A stretch of DNA of 64,000 nt. Origin: Cristatella mucedo (taxonomy: Eukaryota > Bryozoa > Phylactolaemata > Cristatellidae). This document shows positions 1-21,300 of this stretch, in pieces. The position numbers were made by a program, and so were the translations under genes. The notes beneath the pieces were generated by a model, which was not told the origin of the DNA, searched no databases, and saw only the letters and a program-made list of their open reading frames with translations. The DNA lies in assembly GCA_009760855.2 (NCBI GenBank), contig WPIO01000040.1, positions 3,345,001 through 3,409,000 of the forward strand, given 5' to 3'. Positions within the stretch are counted from its first letter, which is position 1; each line of letters opens with the position of its first letter.

Positions 1-324
1 ATCACCCTGTCTGCCTGTCTGTGTCTGTCTTCTCTCTCTCCCTCTCCCTGTGTCACATAGGCTTTCTCGATTATATGCATCTTTAGAAACATGTGGTGCT
101 CATAGATCTCAAAACTGTTTGAGAAACAGGCTAATTGAACTATTGGCTTGATGATGATGCTGACGACGATGATGATGACCAGAACTGCTGATATAAGGGG
201 CTGGCATTGCCCATCACTGAAAAGGTCGAATGACTCATTTGTTGGCTACCTGTCTGGTTAGTTTGAGGGCAAAGCTAGACCAACACATCATGCGATGGAT
301 GCCATTTAAGTGGTTGCTGCATGG

Positions 325-338
325 GAGAGAGAGAGAGA

Positions 339-418
<80 letters not shown>
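325..418. repeat. (GA)n microsatellite
   Basis: Nearly pure GA dinucleotides. The open frame across it reads only Arg-Glu and is not a gene. Confidence 0.95.
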
Positions 419-1919
419 GGAGATTGAGGGGGAGAACTTCCTAGAGGGTTCGATTTACACTTTAAGAGGCAGTTAGCTCAACCCTATGACGAATTCTGAC
501 TGTCTGTCTGCCTGCCTGCCAGATGACGATCACTTGGAATTCTTCTCACGGGCCTAGGCTAACCTCTTGATCAGCACTATGGCATCAAGATAACCGTGGC
601 ATCAAGATATGCCCTCACTGCTGTGCCTCTCCACTCCTCCCTGCTCGAGTATCACGTGTCCGGGCCGCTGTGTGCCCCAAGCTGCTGCTCTTATCTTGCT
701 GGGAAAGAATGACATGCAGAAGTTAGCCCGCTGCTGCTGCCGCCGCGATGCAGCAGCAGCAGTGTGTGTGCAGGGCAAAATCTAGTAGCCACCACTGATG
801 TGGTCGGCAGTTCTTGGCAAGCTGTATGTGTGTAGATAAAATGAGCTTGACTGTGAGCAGATGACTCTCTCTTGCTCTCTCTCTCTCCCTCTCTTAGTGC
901 TTGCCTCGACTCCACAGCCTGTTGTATAAGCGTATTTGTGCACGAACTCTTATATGAGCGAGTGAGTGAGTCCAAGCGTCTTGGGGGAGGAGGTTGGGGC
1001 TTGTCCTTGATCGTCAGCACCTGCTTAGGGGGGGGGGGGTAATGGTAGGCAGCATGTGTGCCTCTCATTGCCTAGCAGTTGATAGCCACTAGTCATTGGT
1101 AGGACTTTTTTTTACAATGACTTTGGTTGTTTGCTGATGGATGGCTGGATGGATGGGGCCAGCTGCAGCCACAGCAGATTAGGTGATTGTAGTCAGTGGA
1201 CGCCAGTGCGACCTGCCGGTTGCTGGCACTGCCGGTTTACCACTTGCTGGAAATGCAGCTGGAAATTCATTCTGTGCAGCAAATTGGTTGGTTGGTTGGG
1301 GGGGGGCGAACCTGTCCTTGGCTCAGGTACTTTTAGCCTGATGCCAGCCTGACTTTAAACCAACGAGGGACTGGCTGCTGGCAGGCCAGTCCTTGCAGGC
1401 TAGGAAGCATTAGGAAGCACACACTGCTGGGCTGGCCACTGCGGGTTGGGGTTGGTCCTCCTCCGCAGGCAGCCATCGCAGCAACAGTCTGCTGGATGCT
1501 GCTGCCTGTCTGTCTGCCTGTTGTTCTCTTTCTTTGCCCTTTGCTCTGGCAAAGCCTGCTGGTAGGCTAGGATTTGTATCACCGGCCGGTTCCAGCTCTG
1601 TCTGTGTCGTGTGAGCTACGGCCATAGCTGTGCATCCAGCAGCAGCTGTGTACGTCTGGTGTCCCTCGAGTGCATGATCTGCCATCATGATTGTGTTCTG
1701 CTATCGGTAGGATGGCAAGTTTTTAAAGCGGCAGTGACGGTAACTTACCGAACGAGAGACCGGCCTCATCCCTGGCTCTTTTTTTCTTGTTCATGCCGTC
1801 AATAAATGTCGAGGGAAAAATGTGTAGCAAGGTTTTTATAAAAAAAAAAAGAAGAAAAACCACCGTTGTGTGGGGGTGTGCGGCTTTCGTTAGGTACTCG
1901 TGGTGACTTTTGCTCACAC

Positions 1920-1949
1920 GAGAGCGCGAATGAGTTCATTCGCGCTCTC
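1920..1949. repeat. Perfect 14-bp inverted repeat, 2-nt loop
   Basis: The arms 1920-1933 and 1936-1949 are exact reverse complements around the dinucleotide GT. See the finding on recurrent perfect hairpins. Confidence 0.85.
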
Positions 1950-3198
1950 GCTCGTGTTTGGCGTTTGAATGGTGGCTCAACGACTGACCTCACGCCCTTC
2001 TCCTCCTCTGCTGCACCTTCGCTGTGTACCTTGGGGCAGCTCTTTCGGAGCAGCTGTGCACCTCGCAGACACCCTCAAACTGCATTCGAGGGCATGGCCG
2101 TGCGCGTGCTGAATCGATGCGCCGGCTTGGCCGCACGAATTTCCCATCTTGCTCACACTGCCTGCTCGAGACGGGGTGCGGGGGACGTGTCTGTAGTGGT
2201 TTGAGCCTGCCGTACTTGTCCACGAACATAGGGGTGGTCACAGACCGTGGCGCTAAGGTGCCTGCCGCCGTCCGAGAGGGGCTGTGGCATTTCCTGGGTT
2301 AGAGACTTGCAGAGGGCAACCGTCGGTTTCGTCCGGCTCAAGCCCTGGAAACAAGACCTGCCCCATAGCCCTTCCCCTGCAGCTGTCGCAGGAAGGATGC
2401 CATCGGCTGCTTGTTTCTTTGCTCGCCCCCACGTGACCGTCCTTCACCGCTTAGCCACGCCTTGCTGCAAGTGCCAGCTAGTGTCGTCTGCAATCCGTCT
2501 GAGCTCATGCTGAGATCTTGCTAGTTTTATTTTGGCGAGGCGGCAGCGGCTCAAGAGGGGCGGCTCAAGAGGGGCGTCCCGTGCTCGCCCTGTCTGGTGA
2601 ATCCTTTTTTGCATTCTCGTCTCCCGTCATTCCTGCATTCTCGTCTCTCCTGCCCGACGGCGGGTCAGCAGTCTCCTCCGCCGTTGGCACCCGCGTTGGA
2701 CCGTCAGATCGTCCTCGAATTGGTCCCCCCCCCCCCCGTGGCGACAGCTCGGGAGGAGCAACAGCAGCAACGTGAGGAAGAGAGATCCTGAAAAGTGTGG
2801 GTTCGATTGTGCTGCCAACCCGTAGGCCTGGACATATCAAGGATAGTTGTTTGTGCCTGACTGCACGTGAGCTGCAATGTCGTGCGACGGCGCTGATATC
2901 GTGCTGGATATTGCAGCTCGGCAGCATCCTACTGCGTTAGGTGGAGGGGGCCTATGGCAGTGACGAGTTGGCCTTGGTTGTGTTGATCGCACTGCTGCTG
3001 CTCACATCAGGAGGCAGAGGATGGGGAGGAGGAGGACGACGACGACACCGACGAACCGAACGTTGGCGTGACCGCTTTTGTGCGCCGAGTCCTCGTTTTG
3101 TCCAAGCGCCTGATGTGGCCGCTTGATCGAACAGCTGCTAGCCCGGTCGTCGTCATAGCTTGAGCTAAGCGATCTTTGCTAGGGTTATTGCCTGCTGA

Positions 3199-3560
3199 AG
3201 GTAATAATAATAGTAATAGTAACACGCTTGATAAAGCGCCCTCAGAGAACTGAATCTCTTTCAAGCGCTTTACATTTCCTGCAAAGGAAACACGATCGAA
3301 TGGTTAGTGATAGCATGCTCGATAAAGAAGAATAACGTGGTTAGGGTGACATGCACGGGGTCAGCATGCAAATGTGGTTAGTTGCAGCATGCAGTGTCAG
3401 CGAGCTTAAGCACATAAAGGGCAAATCACAGGGACCCACTAAATGCTGTGATAAATAGGTGCGTTTTTAATTTCTTTTTAAATGTGGTCAAGTCAGGGGA
3501 AGTCAAATATGAGTTATAGGCTTTAGGAGCATATGAACTAAAGGTGGCAAATTCCCTCTT
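3199..3560 (-). mobile_element. L2-type LINE, 3' end (reverse)
   Basis: On the plus strand this starts with an AT-rich triplet tail and the complement of the L2 terminal stem (AAAGCGCC ... GGCGCTTT), then runs back through the 3' untranslated region with its GCATGC-containing segment and the end of the reverse-transcriptase frame. It is alignable by eye with the copies near 34125, 49880 and 59930. It is a 5'-truncated, non-coding copy. Confidence 0.8.
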
Positions 3561-3985
3561 GTAGGTAAGTGGGTAGAGGCTGCATAGCTCCAAAAGGAAA
3601 GCAAATAGTTACACCCAACAGGGGTCACAGGCTTCTTCGGCGAATTAGACCTTCCCAGATTCGGTTGGGCTGCTTGGAATGAGTGCAGCAACAGGCTGTC
3701 CCATGCACATGTCCAGGAATTGTGGGCTCTCTCTGAGGTTGCAGCAGCCAGTCACCCCACCAGTCGGTTGTAGCGTCAAGTGGTTGGATTGAGAGACCTC
3801 ATCAAGGGTGTAGACTGAATCTATTGCCAGGCACCGGCCTGGTCTTGGCTTGCCAGCAAGGGTTTCCGGCCAAAGCTCAATACTCCTTGGCGTCCATGTC
3901 AGCCCGAAGAATGCAGGTGCCACCTGATGGCGGTGTGCGCATGGTGTGTGCATACGCGCGAGCGCACACAGGCGCACACACACAC

Positions 3986-4262
3986 TCCATGCTCCAGCAG
4001 TGACTGTGCTTGGCATGACTGACTAGGCATCGTTAGGAGCTACTTTACTCATTGCGCTTGGCGTCTGAGGCTGGCAACGACTTCGGCGGCGGCGGAATAG
4101 AGTCGTTTTAAGTCCCCTTTTCGCGACCTCGAAAGCCAAGCAGACGGAGCGGCTTCACCTATGCGCCAGGTGGCAGCTGCAAAAAGAAAGGAGGCGTGGC
4201 TGCTGGAGCATCGCTGGCTGCCTTGCGATCTCCTCCCTCCACTGGAGTGCCGCTTGTGACAC
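3986..4262. repeat. Unclassified dispersed repeat, copy 1
   Basis: Matches 12419-12660 over most of its length, including CATGACTGACTAGGCAT, a block around GAGCTACTTTACTCATTG and an AGGCGTGGCTGCTGGAGCAT block. There is no open frame, no tRNA-like box and no L2 tail. The class is unknown; it may be a SINE or a non-autonomous DNA element. Confidence 0.7.
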
Positions 4263-6096
4263 GTGACTAGTGGAGCCGGGATTCGGAGCGCTCGGCCATT
4301 CAGGTTTCGAGCCTGGACGTCTTCCTTGTGCAGCAGGGTGGGCAGCTGGTGTGTGCGCTAGGGCGTCGGCTCTTACTGGTCCAGCTAGACCTGACTGTGC
4401 CAGTCAAGGAAGGTGTGCATCTGTGATGACTCACTTGCTGGCTGAGGCCAGGGTAATTGGGAGGAGGAGCAGTATGCATACTGGGACAGTCAGTCCAAAG
4501 CAAATAAGGGCTCCGTCCCAGTGCTGCCACTAGTCATCTAGGAGCAGGTAGCTGGCTGCTTGCCTCTCCCTCGCCATCCTTCGACGATCGTGCACGATCG
4601 GCCATGTGGCCTCTCCGTCCCCGTGTGGCCCTGTCTCCCTCTCACGTTGCTGCGTGATTCCCCTTGATATCTCGATCGCCGTGGCACATCCAAAGGCACG
4701 TGATCGGGAGGCACTCGTCGGTTCAAGCAGCTCTGGCCCTCCTCCTTGATCGCCTGTGCATGTTTATGGTGGGCAGGCAGGCAGCTGCTGGCTGCACAGC
4801 TCAGCTCAGCTCAGCTGCTAGGAGCAGGTTGTAGCCTCTCCGGCAGAGGGTGTTTGCTATTTGGAGGTTTTTCTTGATGTTTTTTTTTTCTTGACTGCTG
4901 CCACTTACAAGTCAATCGCCTGCCATTCAGATGCTCTGTGTATATGTGTGTGCATGCCCGTCGTTCTGCAGTCGGGAAGGCCCAAGCGTTTTTGACAATA
5001 GATGCCGCGAGTCTCCAAGAGCACGCTGTAGAGGCTTTTGACACCATCTCCTGTAGCCAGGATGAGGTCAGAGGGGCCCAAGTTGATGTAGGAGAGACAT
5101 TCGAAGGAACAGCTGCCAGATCTTGCAGGCAACCTAGTGCAGCCCTCGGTTTCAATGCATTAGAAGTAAGCTTGACCTTGTTACAGAGTCTGCAGGGCTG
5201 AACCGTCCACGGGCATGACAGGTTTTATGCAGCAGCCGAGGTAGCAGCCGTATACGGTTGTGCACATTCAAATAGTTAGAGGCAGTTTTTCTAGCATCAA
5301 TTTCTGGAGGGAGTGTTTAGTTATTAGCCTGCTAAGCTAGCAGATTCATGTTAACAGGGACAAGTCTGGACTCGGCCTATTTGGCTGAGTAACAATAGCA
5401 ATAATAATTATAATAATAAGATATGTGTCCGCCTAAAGCTCGGTTTAGAGTCTTGCTTCCTACCTACTCGAGTCTTATTACGGTCTTCCGGTTTGTAGGA
5501 CGTTTAGATGGCAATCTTGCTCCAAATCTGGCTTCCTACTCGCTCCGCCCACTGAGTGTTCATGGGATAGCAAATGCATTTCCGCAAGGCCAGGCTTTGC
5601 TAATGCACCTACGGGTAGAATAAAACCTGTCCGTTGCTTTATCCCCCGGCTCCTCAAAATTTGATTCTCAAACTCCGCACCCAGTGTGTCCCATAAACAG
5701 GGACTCGCAATGAATGCATGATTTTACTGGTCAAGTCGTTTGCCACTCCTTGCTAGCAGCACAGTAGGCATGGCCTGAACGGCATCTATGGTTTATCACT
5801 TGCCAAGTCTTGGCTGAAAAAGTAGAACCGGGTTTGGCTGCTGAGTCTTCCCCAAGTCTTCCCTCAGTCTGGACTGCCAAGACTGGCAGTCTAAACCAGA
5901 CTTTAGAGAGCAGCATCTCTCTTTCTAGGCACTTTACTTATGCTGCTATGGAAGCATGTCAATCGGCTAGGGACGACCTACCGGCTAGGGATAGCATGCA
6001 CAGTTCAGCTCGCATGAGCGCACAAATGACAGTTCACGCGGACAATTCACCAAACGTCGTGAGCAGCACGTGCATTTTTAGCTTCTTTTTTATGTG

Positions 6097-6166
6097 TACC
6101 TTCGTCTGTAACTTCCACAAAGCCGCAAAGACGATGTGGATGTTATGCAGGAGAGCTATATGTTAA
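6097..6166 (-). mobile_element. 3' tail fragment of the second LINE family
   Basis: Contains the conserved block reading roughly GTAACTTCCACAAAGCCGCAA followed by the TTATGCAGGAGAG motif. The same block is seen at 9420-9480, 53390-53470 and 56180-56300. It is a short relic. Confidence 0.55.
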
Positions 6167-6175
6167 GCCAAGGGA

Positions 6176-6345
6176 TGTCGTGACGTCAGTCGGAAGTGAG
6201 TTCCGTGCTTTGGGGGCATACCAACTACAGCCATGGTCTCCTAAGGATTTGAGTTTAATTAGAGGCACAGCTAAGCGACTTGAGTCAGAAGAGCCGGGGT
6301 AGTACAATACCTAGCCTTATGTGATAGTAGTTCGGATTGGTAGGT
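6176..6345 (-). mobile_element. L2-type LINE fragment (reverse), end of the RT frame
   Basis: The reverse complement reads the Tyr-Ala-Pro-Lys-Ala-x-Asn-Ser region found near the C-terminus of the L2 protein in this window (compare 34430-34600 and 59836-59900). It is decayed. Confidence 0.6.
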
Positions 6346-6403
6346 CGGTGCCACAGAATTATGCATTAGCTAGGTTGCTCCAATTTCGAGATGTGAGATT
6401 ACT

Positions 6404-6432
6404 GTCTGTCTGTCTGTCTGTCTGTCTGTCTC
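6404..6432. repeat. (TGTC)n microsatellite
   Basis: About seven tandem TGTC units. Confidence 0.85.
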
Positions 6433-6567
6433 CTTTGTCTCTTTCTCTTTCTCTGTGTCTTTCTGTCTCTCCCTCTTCCCCCCCCCCCCGAGGCTGAAAG
6501 GCTGCTGCAGCACCTGACACCTGCCCAAGAGCAGCTCGGCCAGCGAGCAGCGGCTCCTTTCACGAGG

Positions 6568-6570
<3 letters not shown>

Positions 6571-6643
<73 letters not shown>
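6571..6643. repeat. (CA)n microsatellite
   Basis: About 36 uninterrupted CA units. The Cys-Val open frame on the opposite strand is a by-product. Confidence 0.95.
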
Positions 6644-6646
<3 letters not shown>

Positions 6647-7017
6647 ATGAGCCGCCAGTCGGTCTTAGTCGCCCGAAAGCTTCCGACTTTCAGCCCAAGT
6701 GACTCGGAGCAGGAGCGGCTGCGCTGTTCCACCCACATCCATTAGGCTCTGGCTCTGGCGCCTGCCCACTGCCCTCGTTCTTCACTTTCCACTGCTCGCT
6801 TGTTGCATCCATCTGACGTCAGTCGGTCGGTTGATGGCCCCTGTCGACTCTTTTCTCAGCGACCATCTCAGCAGCAGCAGCTGTGCTCGCTCGTTGCCCC
6901 GAGACTTCCGATTGCTCGATTACTGACGGCACTTGTGTATTTGACAGCTGCTCTTTAACTACTGTCTCCGCTGGTCCTCTGCGTGGCCGAGCCGCGCGCC
7001 TCGGGCACGATCGACAT

Positions 7018-7054
7018 ATCTTATTATTATTATTATTATTATCATTATTATTAG
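7018..7054. repeat. (ATT)n microsatellite
   Basis: A run of TTA/ATT triplets with one ATC interruption, about 190 bp upstream of the first recognised kinase exon. Confidence 0.85.
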
Positions 7055-7241
7055 CCGAAAAGTGCGCACGGCGACTCACGAAGAGTTGAAAACTCGCGAA
7101 AACACGCTGCTGCTGCCCGCATTCGCCACGTCCACGTCTCGTTTATGTTTACGTTTATTTATTTTACGTTTACATTTATAACATGTATAACATTGCCCGC
7201 TCACTCGCCCTCGCGCACGTCGCCCCTGCTGCTCCATACAG

Positions 7242-15350
<8,109 letters not shown>

Positions 15351-15583
15351 GCGCACGCTCGGGGCCGCGCGTGGTGCGGTCGCCCACGGTGCCTGCCGTC
15401 TTCGCTCCTCGCCAGAGGATGGGCGCCCGCGTCGAAGGCGGCTCGGCCAGCGAGGAGAAAAGCAGAGCTCGGCAAAGCTCGAGCGTAGTTCCTGTGCTTC
15501 CGCGGCCGATCGTCCGCTTCCGCTCTTCCGTTGCAGTGATGACACTTAGAGTGGCAGAGCTCTGAGCTTCCTTGCTGCGAAGT

Positions 15584-15632
<49 letters not shown>

Positions 15633-18257
15633 TTCGAGGATTTTGAGTCGTCGCGCAGATTCAGACTTTCCCTCTCGCCGTGCCCCTGGCGCCGCGCGAC
15701 GGCATCGAGCGGCGCTGCTGCCGTCTGCTCTTTGTGACTGGACGACTCTTTCTTCTTCGCTGCCGCTGCTGCCTGCGACCTGCAGCGACCGTGAGCTCGA
15801 GGCGGCACTCGCGGCCGCTGACGTGACGACATTCCAAGACGATTGATTTACCTTGTCTCCGAACTGGATCGCCTGGGACGGGAGTGAGCTCTTCTCGTGA
15901 CGGCTGGCTGCCAAGAGCGCGAGCGAGCGACTGGCCCGCCGGCCCCTCGGCGCACCAGGACTTTGATTGAGCCGGTGCCTTGCCTTTCGGCCATCGCGCA
16001 GCGCGCAGCCGCCGCCCGCGAACGCTTTCTGCTTGGCCCGCGTGTATGTGCACGCGGGCCTTTCCCCACTCCTGGCTGTACCTTCTGCTCGCTTCGGTTC
16101 CTCGCTCGCATCGCGTCATCGCAGAGGACAGAGAGACGCTAAGGTCTGTCGATGCAACGATCTGCTTGCTGCGCCGTTACTCTTCCATGGTGGCGCTGCT
16201 GCTGGACCGACCGGAAGGAATAAGTTTAGACGTGACGCCAGCCCGGAGCCCGACTAGGTTGCCGGCGCGCTCGCTACCTGGCAGCAGCAGCATGGGCACC
16301 TAGTGGGTAATTGTGAGCTTTTGCTGTTGCACGACCACGTGTGCGTTTCTGTGCGAAGCAAAAGTAAGCATGCCGGTGCTGCAGCTCGAGTGCACAGCGG
16401 CTGCTGTGCAAGTCGTCGTCCCACGACTCGAGCTTCTGCTAGCAGAGCGACGATGGCGCCCCTCAGCCACTGAAGAGGCAGCAGCGGCTGCAGCTTTAGA
16501 AAACTAATATATATGGTTTTACTATCGGCCGAAATCTACGTGTCCACAGGTCCGAAGATGATGACGACGGTCGCTTGCTGCCGACCCGCTTGCTTCCCAC
16601 CGCTGGTTCATTGTGGGGGCGCCAGCAGGAAGGTAATCGAAGATGTATGGTTAATTTTTTTTTAAAGGTTGGTGTTGCAAATGCTTGCTCAATTTTGACA
16701 AAGGACTGTGTGGTTAGCCGTTGCTTTGTAACGAGAAGACTTGTGAAATTTACCCTAGTCCGATTTCGGAGGAACACTCGTTGAAGTGGGGATATTGTCT
16801 TGGAGACATTCTCAGCTGGTGAATAGCTAGTTGCCATTGAGCCTATGCAGCATCTGCAAACTGATGCAGTTGCAACACTCGAGTGGATGAGAAGCCTTCT
16901 TGCATTTCGATGCATGATGCAAGCGAGCCGGAAGCAGTATACTGTCTCTCCGAGAACTTTCGATAACCCTAAAGCTTAGTATTTTGCAAGTGCAGGTTAA
17001 TCCTTTAACTAAACGGGCTTTTACATAACACTTAAACTCTAAACCGCTCATGCACACCCATGCGTGTCTCTTTCTGTCAGCAGAGTGTTCGACTTCTGCT
17101 CTATGTAAAGCGGCATATTACTTGTGGCTCAGCCATAGTCGACCAGAGAAGAACACGGCATCGCACAATACCGGTTGCGCTACCTCTGCTTTGGCTGTGG
17201 AATTTGGCTGTATGCTTTGTCCATTTGCTCGAATCGCAGTCGGATGATGGCATCCTGCCTTAGCTCGGGTTAGATGCAATCCTTTGCTTGTGCATGCTTT
17301 TCACCGGTCGGTCGCTGTGGGACTGCTAGCTCGAGAGGGCAACTCACGCCCAGGACAGCTCCAGCTAACTTCGATTTATTCAGACTTGAGATCAGAGAGA
17401 GCATGCGATACTGGCAGTTATTCGTTATCCGTTGCATTACTTGCGAACATTTGTTCTGCATGCTAGCTTTGCAGCTCTCTGAATCTCTTCTGTCTGTCTG
17501 TCTCATCTCTACTACCATCAAAAATCTGTATGCCGTGTATTTAAGAGCAAATAAACCGGGCTCCAGAAAAAGCCGGGAGTCACAGAGCAACTCGTGGAAG
17601 TGAGCAATACTGCATAGCGTCACTATGGCAATGCCCGTTTCAGTCAGCACACGTGAAAGCAGCAAACCACAACCACATCACGTGACGGTAGAAGCCGTGC
17701 GCCTGCTTGTAAGGCAGCAGATCAGCGGCCGCGGCACGCCTGCCGCTCTGCGCCTGCAGCCAGGAGTCGCACAGCGATCCTGGCTGCAGCGCCGAGCTGA
17801 GACAAGAAAGAGCTGCAGCTGCACGCCCGCCGAACCGGAGCTCAATTCCAACAGGGCGCCGTGGCAATAAATATCCGGTCCGCTCTGGCTGGCTGGCTGG
17901 CCCGTCACCCGTGCAGCGGCCTAGCAGACGGTCGGGCGCCGTGGCTTGGCAGCAGTGAGTGACCCTCTCCACTCTTCCCCTTCTCCCTCTCTCAAAAGCG
18001 GACGTGACGCAATTGCGCACACAGTGCAGGCAGCCTCTGCCACGCTGCGGCCACAGCTGAGCTGAGGTGGTTCAGTAGCAGCTGCGACACGTAGCAGTCG
18101 GCGGGCATGCTATGTTTCCAGTGGCGACCACCATTCGGGACGACAGTTTAGGCTCGCGCACACAATTGTGCTCACCAGGTTGAAGGTAGGGCAAGTCGGC
18201 GGTTACGACCGGCGCTCCAATCGGAAAGTCGAGAGAGTATCAGGCGGCAGCGGCCGC
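15351..18257. other. Tail-to-tail intergenic region
   Basis: Between the kinase stop and the UXS1 stop. It holds a (GA)n tract at 15585-15629, a 9-10 bp palindrome around 16040-16063, and an inverted pair of 12-bp CTGCAGCCAGGA arms at 17750-17790. On the minus strand an AATAAA near 17374-17380 could serve UXS1. No further gene is seen. Confidence 0.5.
15585..15629. repeat. (GA)n microsatellite
   Basis: Pure GA run about 235 bp after the kinase stop codon. Confidence 0.95.
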
Positions 18258-18356
18258 CTACCTGATGAATATGACTGGCTGCAGTGAGGCAGCCGTCTTG
18301 CCCAGCTCCGCTCGGAAATACTCGATCGTCCGACTGATTCCATCCAGCATTTTCAC
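18258..18356 (-). CDS. UXS1 last exon
   Basis: The acceptor is TGCCACAG. Together with the previous exon it reads [18 protein letters not shown], in register with human WEPVVPLEEGLNKAIHYF, then a short tail ending IFIR-TAG. The stop overlaps AG|GTAGGC, a good donor. The protein may therefore end here with a shortened basic tail or splice to an unseen 3' exon. Confidence 0.8.
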   Translation of the reverse strand: MKMLDGISRTIEYFRAELGKTAASLQPVIFIR

Positions 18357-21300
18357 CTGTGGCAGGCGGGCAGCACATCAGGTGCAAGAAAAATGTCAGG
18401 GCCGGCAGGGAGGGTGGATGGAGAATGCCAAACTGATTATGTGAGGGGCGGGGCACAGGAGGTGCGAACGACGCGCGACTCTGACCTGCGGCTCCCAGCC
18501 GATGTGCTTCTTTGCCCTCGATATGTCCGGCTTCCTTTTCTGCGGATCGTCCTCCACGGCCGCCTTGCGCACGATTAGACTCGAGCTGTCTACACAAACG
18601 ATACGGCGGTAAGCTGCTGCTGCTGCTCGACTGTCACGAGTCATCTGGGCGAAGCCGCTCCGATGCTACTCGCATGCACGCCTGCTGGCTCCCTGCTGCA
18701 GGGACCCGGGAGGGTCGTCAGCCAGGAAGGATCACTCACTGGCTGCCTTCTGAATGATGGACGCAAACTCGCCGACTTGGTGCTCTTCCGGATTGCCGAG
18801 ATTCACCGGCAGTGTGAAGTTGCTGTTCATTAGCGCAACGAGGCCGTGCACGAGGTCGGACACGTATTGGAAGGAGCGCGTCTGCGAGCCGTCTCCGTAT
18901 ATCTATGCGGAGAGCACGGGAGAGCGGCTGGTGGACCAGCACAGCAGGATGACAGGTCTGCGCGATTGCCCACAGGACGGACGGATGAGAGAGTGGAGCC
19001 GCGAGCGCCGCTCGATCGCGAGGCTGCTCAGGCCGATGGCAGCCGCAAAGCGAGCTAGTCAAAGCTCAGGGCATCGATGGAGGCCTCAGAGGCCAGTGGC
19101 TTCATGGGAGGCAGAGGTCAGATGCTTCAGGGACCAGAGGTCAGCCGATTCGGGGGGGGGGCAGAGGTCAGATGCTTCGGGGCGACAGGCCGGCAGCAGC
19201 AGCTCACCGTGATGGGCTCGCCCTGCAGGGCTTGCAGGATGAAGTTGCTTACGACGCGACCGTCGTTCATGTGCATGCGAGGCCCGAACGTGTTGAATAT
19301 GCGTGCCACGCGCACCTCGATGCTCTCCTGGAGGACAAGAATGATACGGCGAACGGCGATAGAGGCAGACTGCAGATGGAGGCGATAGAGGCAGACCGCA
19401 GCAGCATTTTCAGCATCAGATCACCACAGCGTTTCTTCGACCGCACAACCGCGAGCATGGACCTCGGCACGGGCAGCGAGCGGCTCGCTCGATCGGCTCA
19501 GGCTTCCAGTTGGGGTGGTCGGTGTTGAGCAAGCACGGAAGAGCACTTGCTGGAAGCTTCGTCAGCTACGACTAGAGACGGCTCGAACCAAAGATCCTGA
19601 ACCCACGACCCTGTTCGAAAGTGCGAGGACATCGCCTTATACAAAAAATTCCTCTGTATCTGTGTCGAAGTAGGTACCAATGCGTACCGATGCACTCAGC
19701 TTGTTTTTACTCGTCTCATTCAAAGGCCACAGCCGGCTGTCAGCGTTTATCCCTCGTTCAAACAAAACGGCTTCCAGTAAGGAAGACAGACCGAGCCAAG
19801 CCCACGCAAAGCCTTTAGCAAGCCAAAGGCTCTCAGCGTAGTAATGAGCCAAGTATTCGCAAAACAGTGCCCCGTGAGAGAATACTTGAGAGCTTACATC
19901 GATTCCAAGTCATTGCTCAGCTCCTACAACTTTTAGCCAAAACATGGGGGCAGGGGCAGTTCACTTGCCTGCTTGGCGTATGCGTAGCACATCGTCTCGG
20001 CCACTCGCTTCGCCTCGTCGTAGCACGCTCGCGGCCCGATAGGATTCACGTGGCCCCAGTAGCCTTCGTGCTGCGGGTGCTCCTTGGGATCTGCAGAAGC
20101 GCGACCGAGCGCGGCGGCGGTGTAGCACGGCAGCGTGGAGCGTGCCAGCGCACTGCCCCCACCACAACGTCTCACAGCTCAACTTTAAGTGAGCGGCAAA
20201 TGAGGACTGCAGGCAGGCAGGCAGGCAGGCAGGCAGGCTGCTGCTGCTCTTTCTCGTTTATGCGCCTCATTCGTTTTGTGGGCGCCGAGATCGCCGCTAG
20301 TTGGGCGCTTTTTTGTTCTGCCTTTTTGCAATAGGCGTCCTCGTGGTACCACCCTCCCCTGATAGAAATAAAAGTCAGCGGCCCTCAAGCTTTCGCTCCC
20401 GGGGTGCCTGCCTTATGATGCCGATGAGATGCAGATGCTCATCCTTCTCTCTGAGGAGGGAAGAAGGTCCTCTGAGAGAACGAACCTCTCCTCTCTCTCT
20501 CTCTCTCTCTCCCTCGACATCCCCCCTACCGCTGCTTAGCGTCAAAATGCTCGTACTGAAATTTCATTTCTAAGGGAGCCGAACCATTCATAAAAGGACC
20601 TGCTAAGCCTGACCACTCCGGCAGGGCAGGAGCTCCTGCTTTGAGACCCGGGGTCTCTACGAATGCTCGCTAAATGAATAAGTCACTCCACGGAGAAAAA
20701 TTCGAGAGAGACAAAACGGCAGACTGCGAGAGCAAGGCGCGACGATACCTCCGTACACTTCGGACGTCGACGCCAGTAGGAAGCGTGCCTTCACACGCCT
20801 CGCAAGACCTGCAGCGGGCAAGCATCATATTAAGAGCTGAGCCGTACGCACGCGTCCGGCCGGCGGAGAGGTGGGAGCCTGCGCAGTGGCACCGCACCTC
20901 CGAACCGGTGCACGTGTTGCGCGCGATAGACAGCCAGTGCGCTCACTGGCCCAAGCGTAGGTTCGGAGGCATGTGCCGGATATCTGGAGTGAAGTCGGGA
21001 TCGGCACGGCAACTGCCAGAATGGATATCATCGACGTGCAGTGGGCCTAAGGGGGGGCTGGCATGGCCAGCACTCGAGCGCAAGGGGTGCAGCAGGACAC
21101 AGCATCGCAGCTTGGCACTCGGCGACACTTTGCTTAGGAGGACGACTCCCAGTGATCATCGACGCGCGGCGGCAGCGCCGCTGCCTTGCCTAGCATGTTG
21201 ATCGTGCCAATCGCGTTCGTCTTGATCGTCTTGATGGGATTGTACATGTAGTTGGGCGGTGAGGCCGGCGAGGCGAGATGGTAGATCTGGTCGACTGAAA

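Larger units (their letters stand above)
1..7241. other. Gene-poor region upstream of the kinase exons
   Basis: No exon could be supported here. It should hold the promoter and N-terminal coding exon of the kinase, because the first recognised kinase exon at 7242 begins inside the protein, in phase 0. The part around 2000-3200 is GC-rich and could be a promoter. The rest is a GA microsatellite, an L2 3' end, one copy of an unclassified repeat, further L2 scraps, a TGTC repeat and a long CA repeat. The short open frames lack family resemblance and splice context. Confidence 0.5.
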
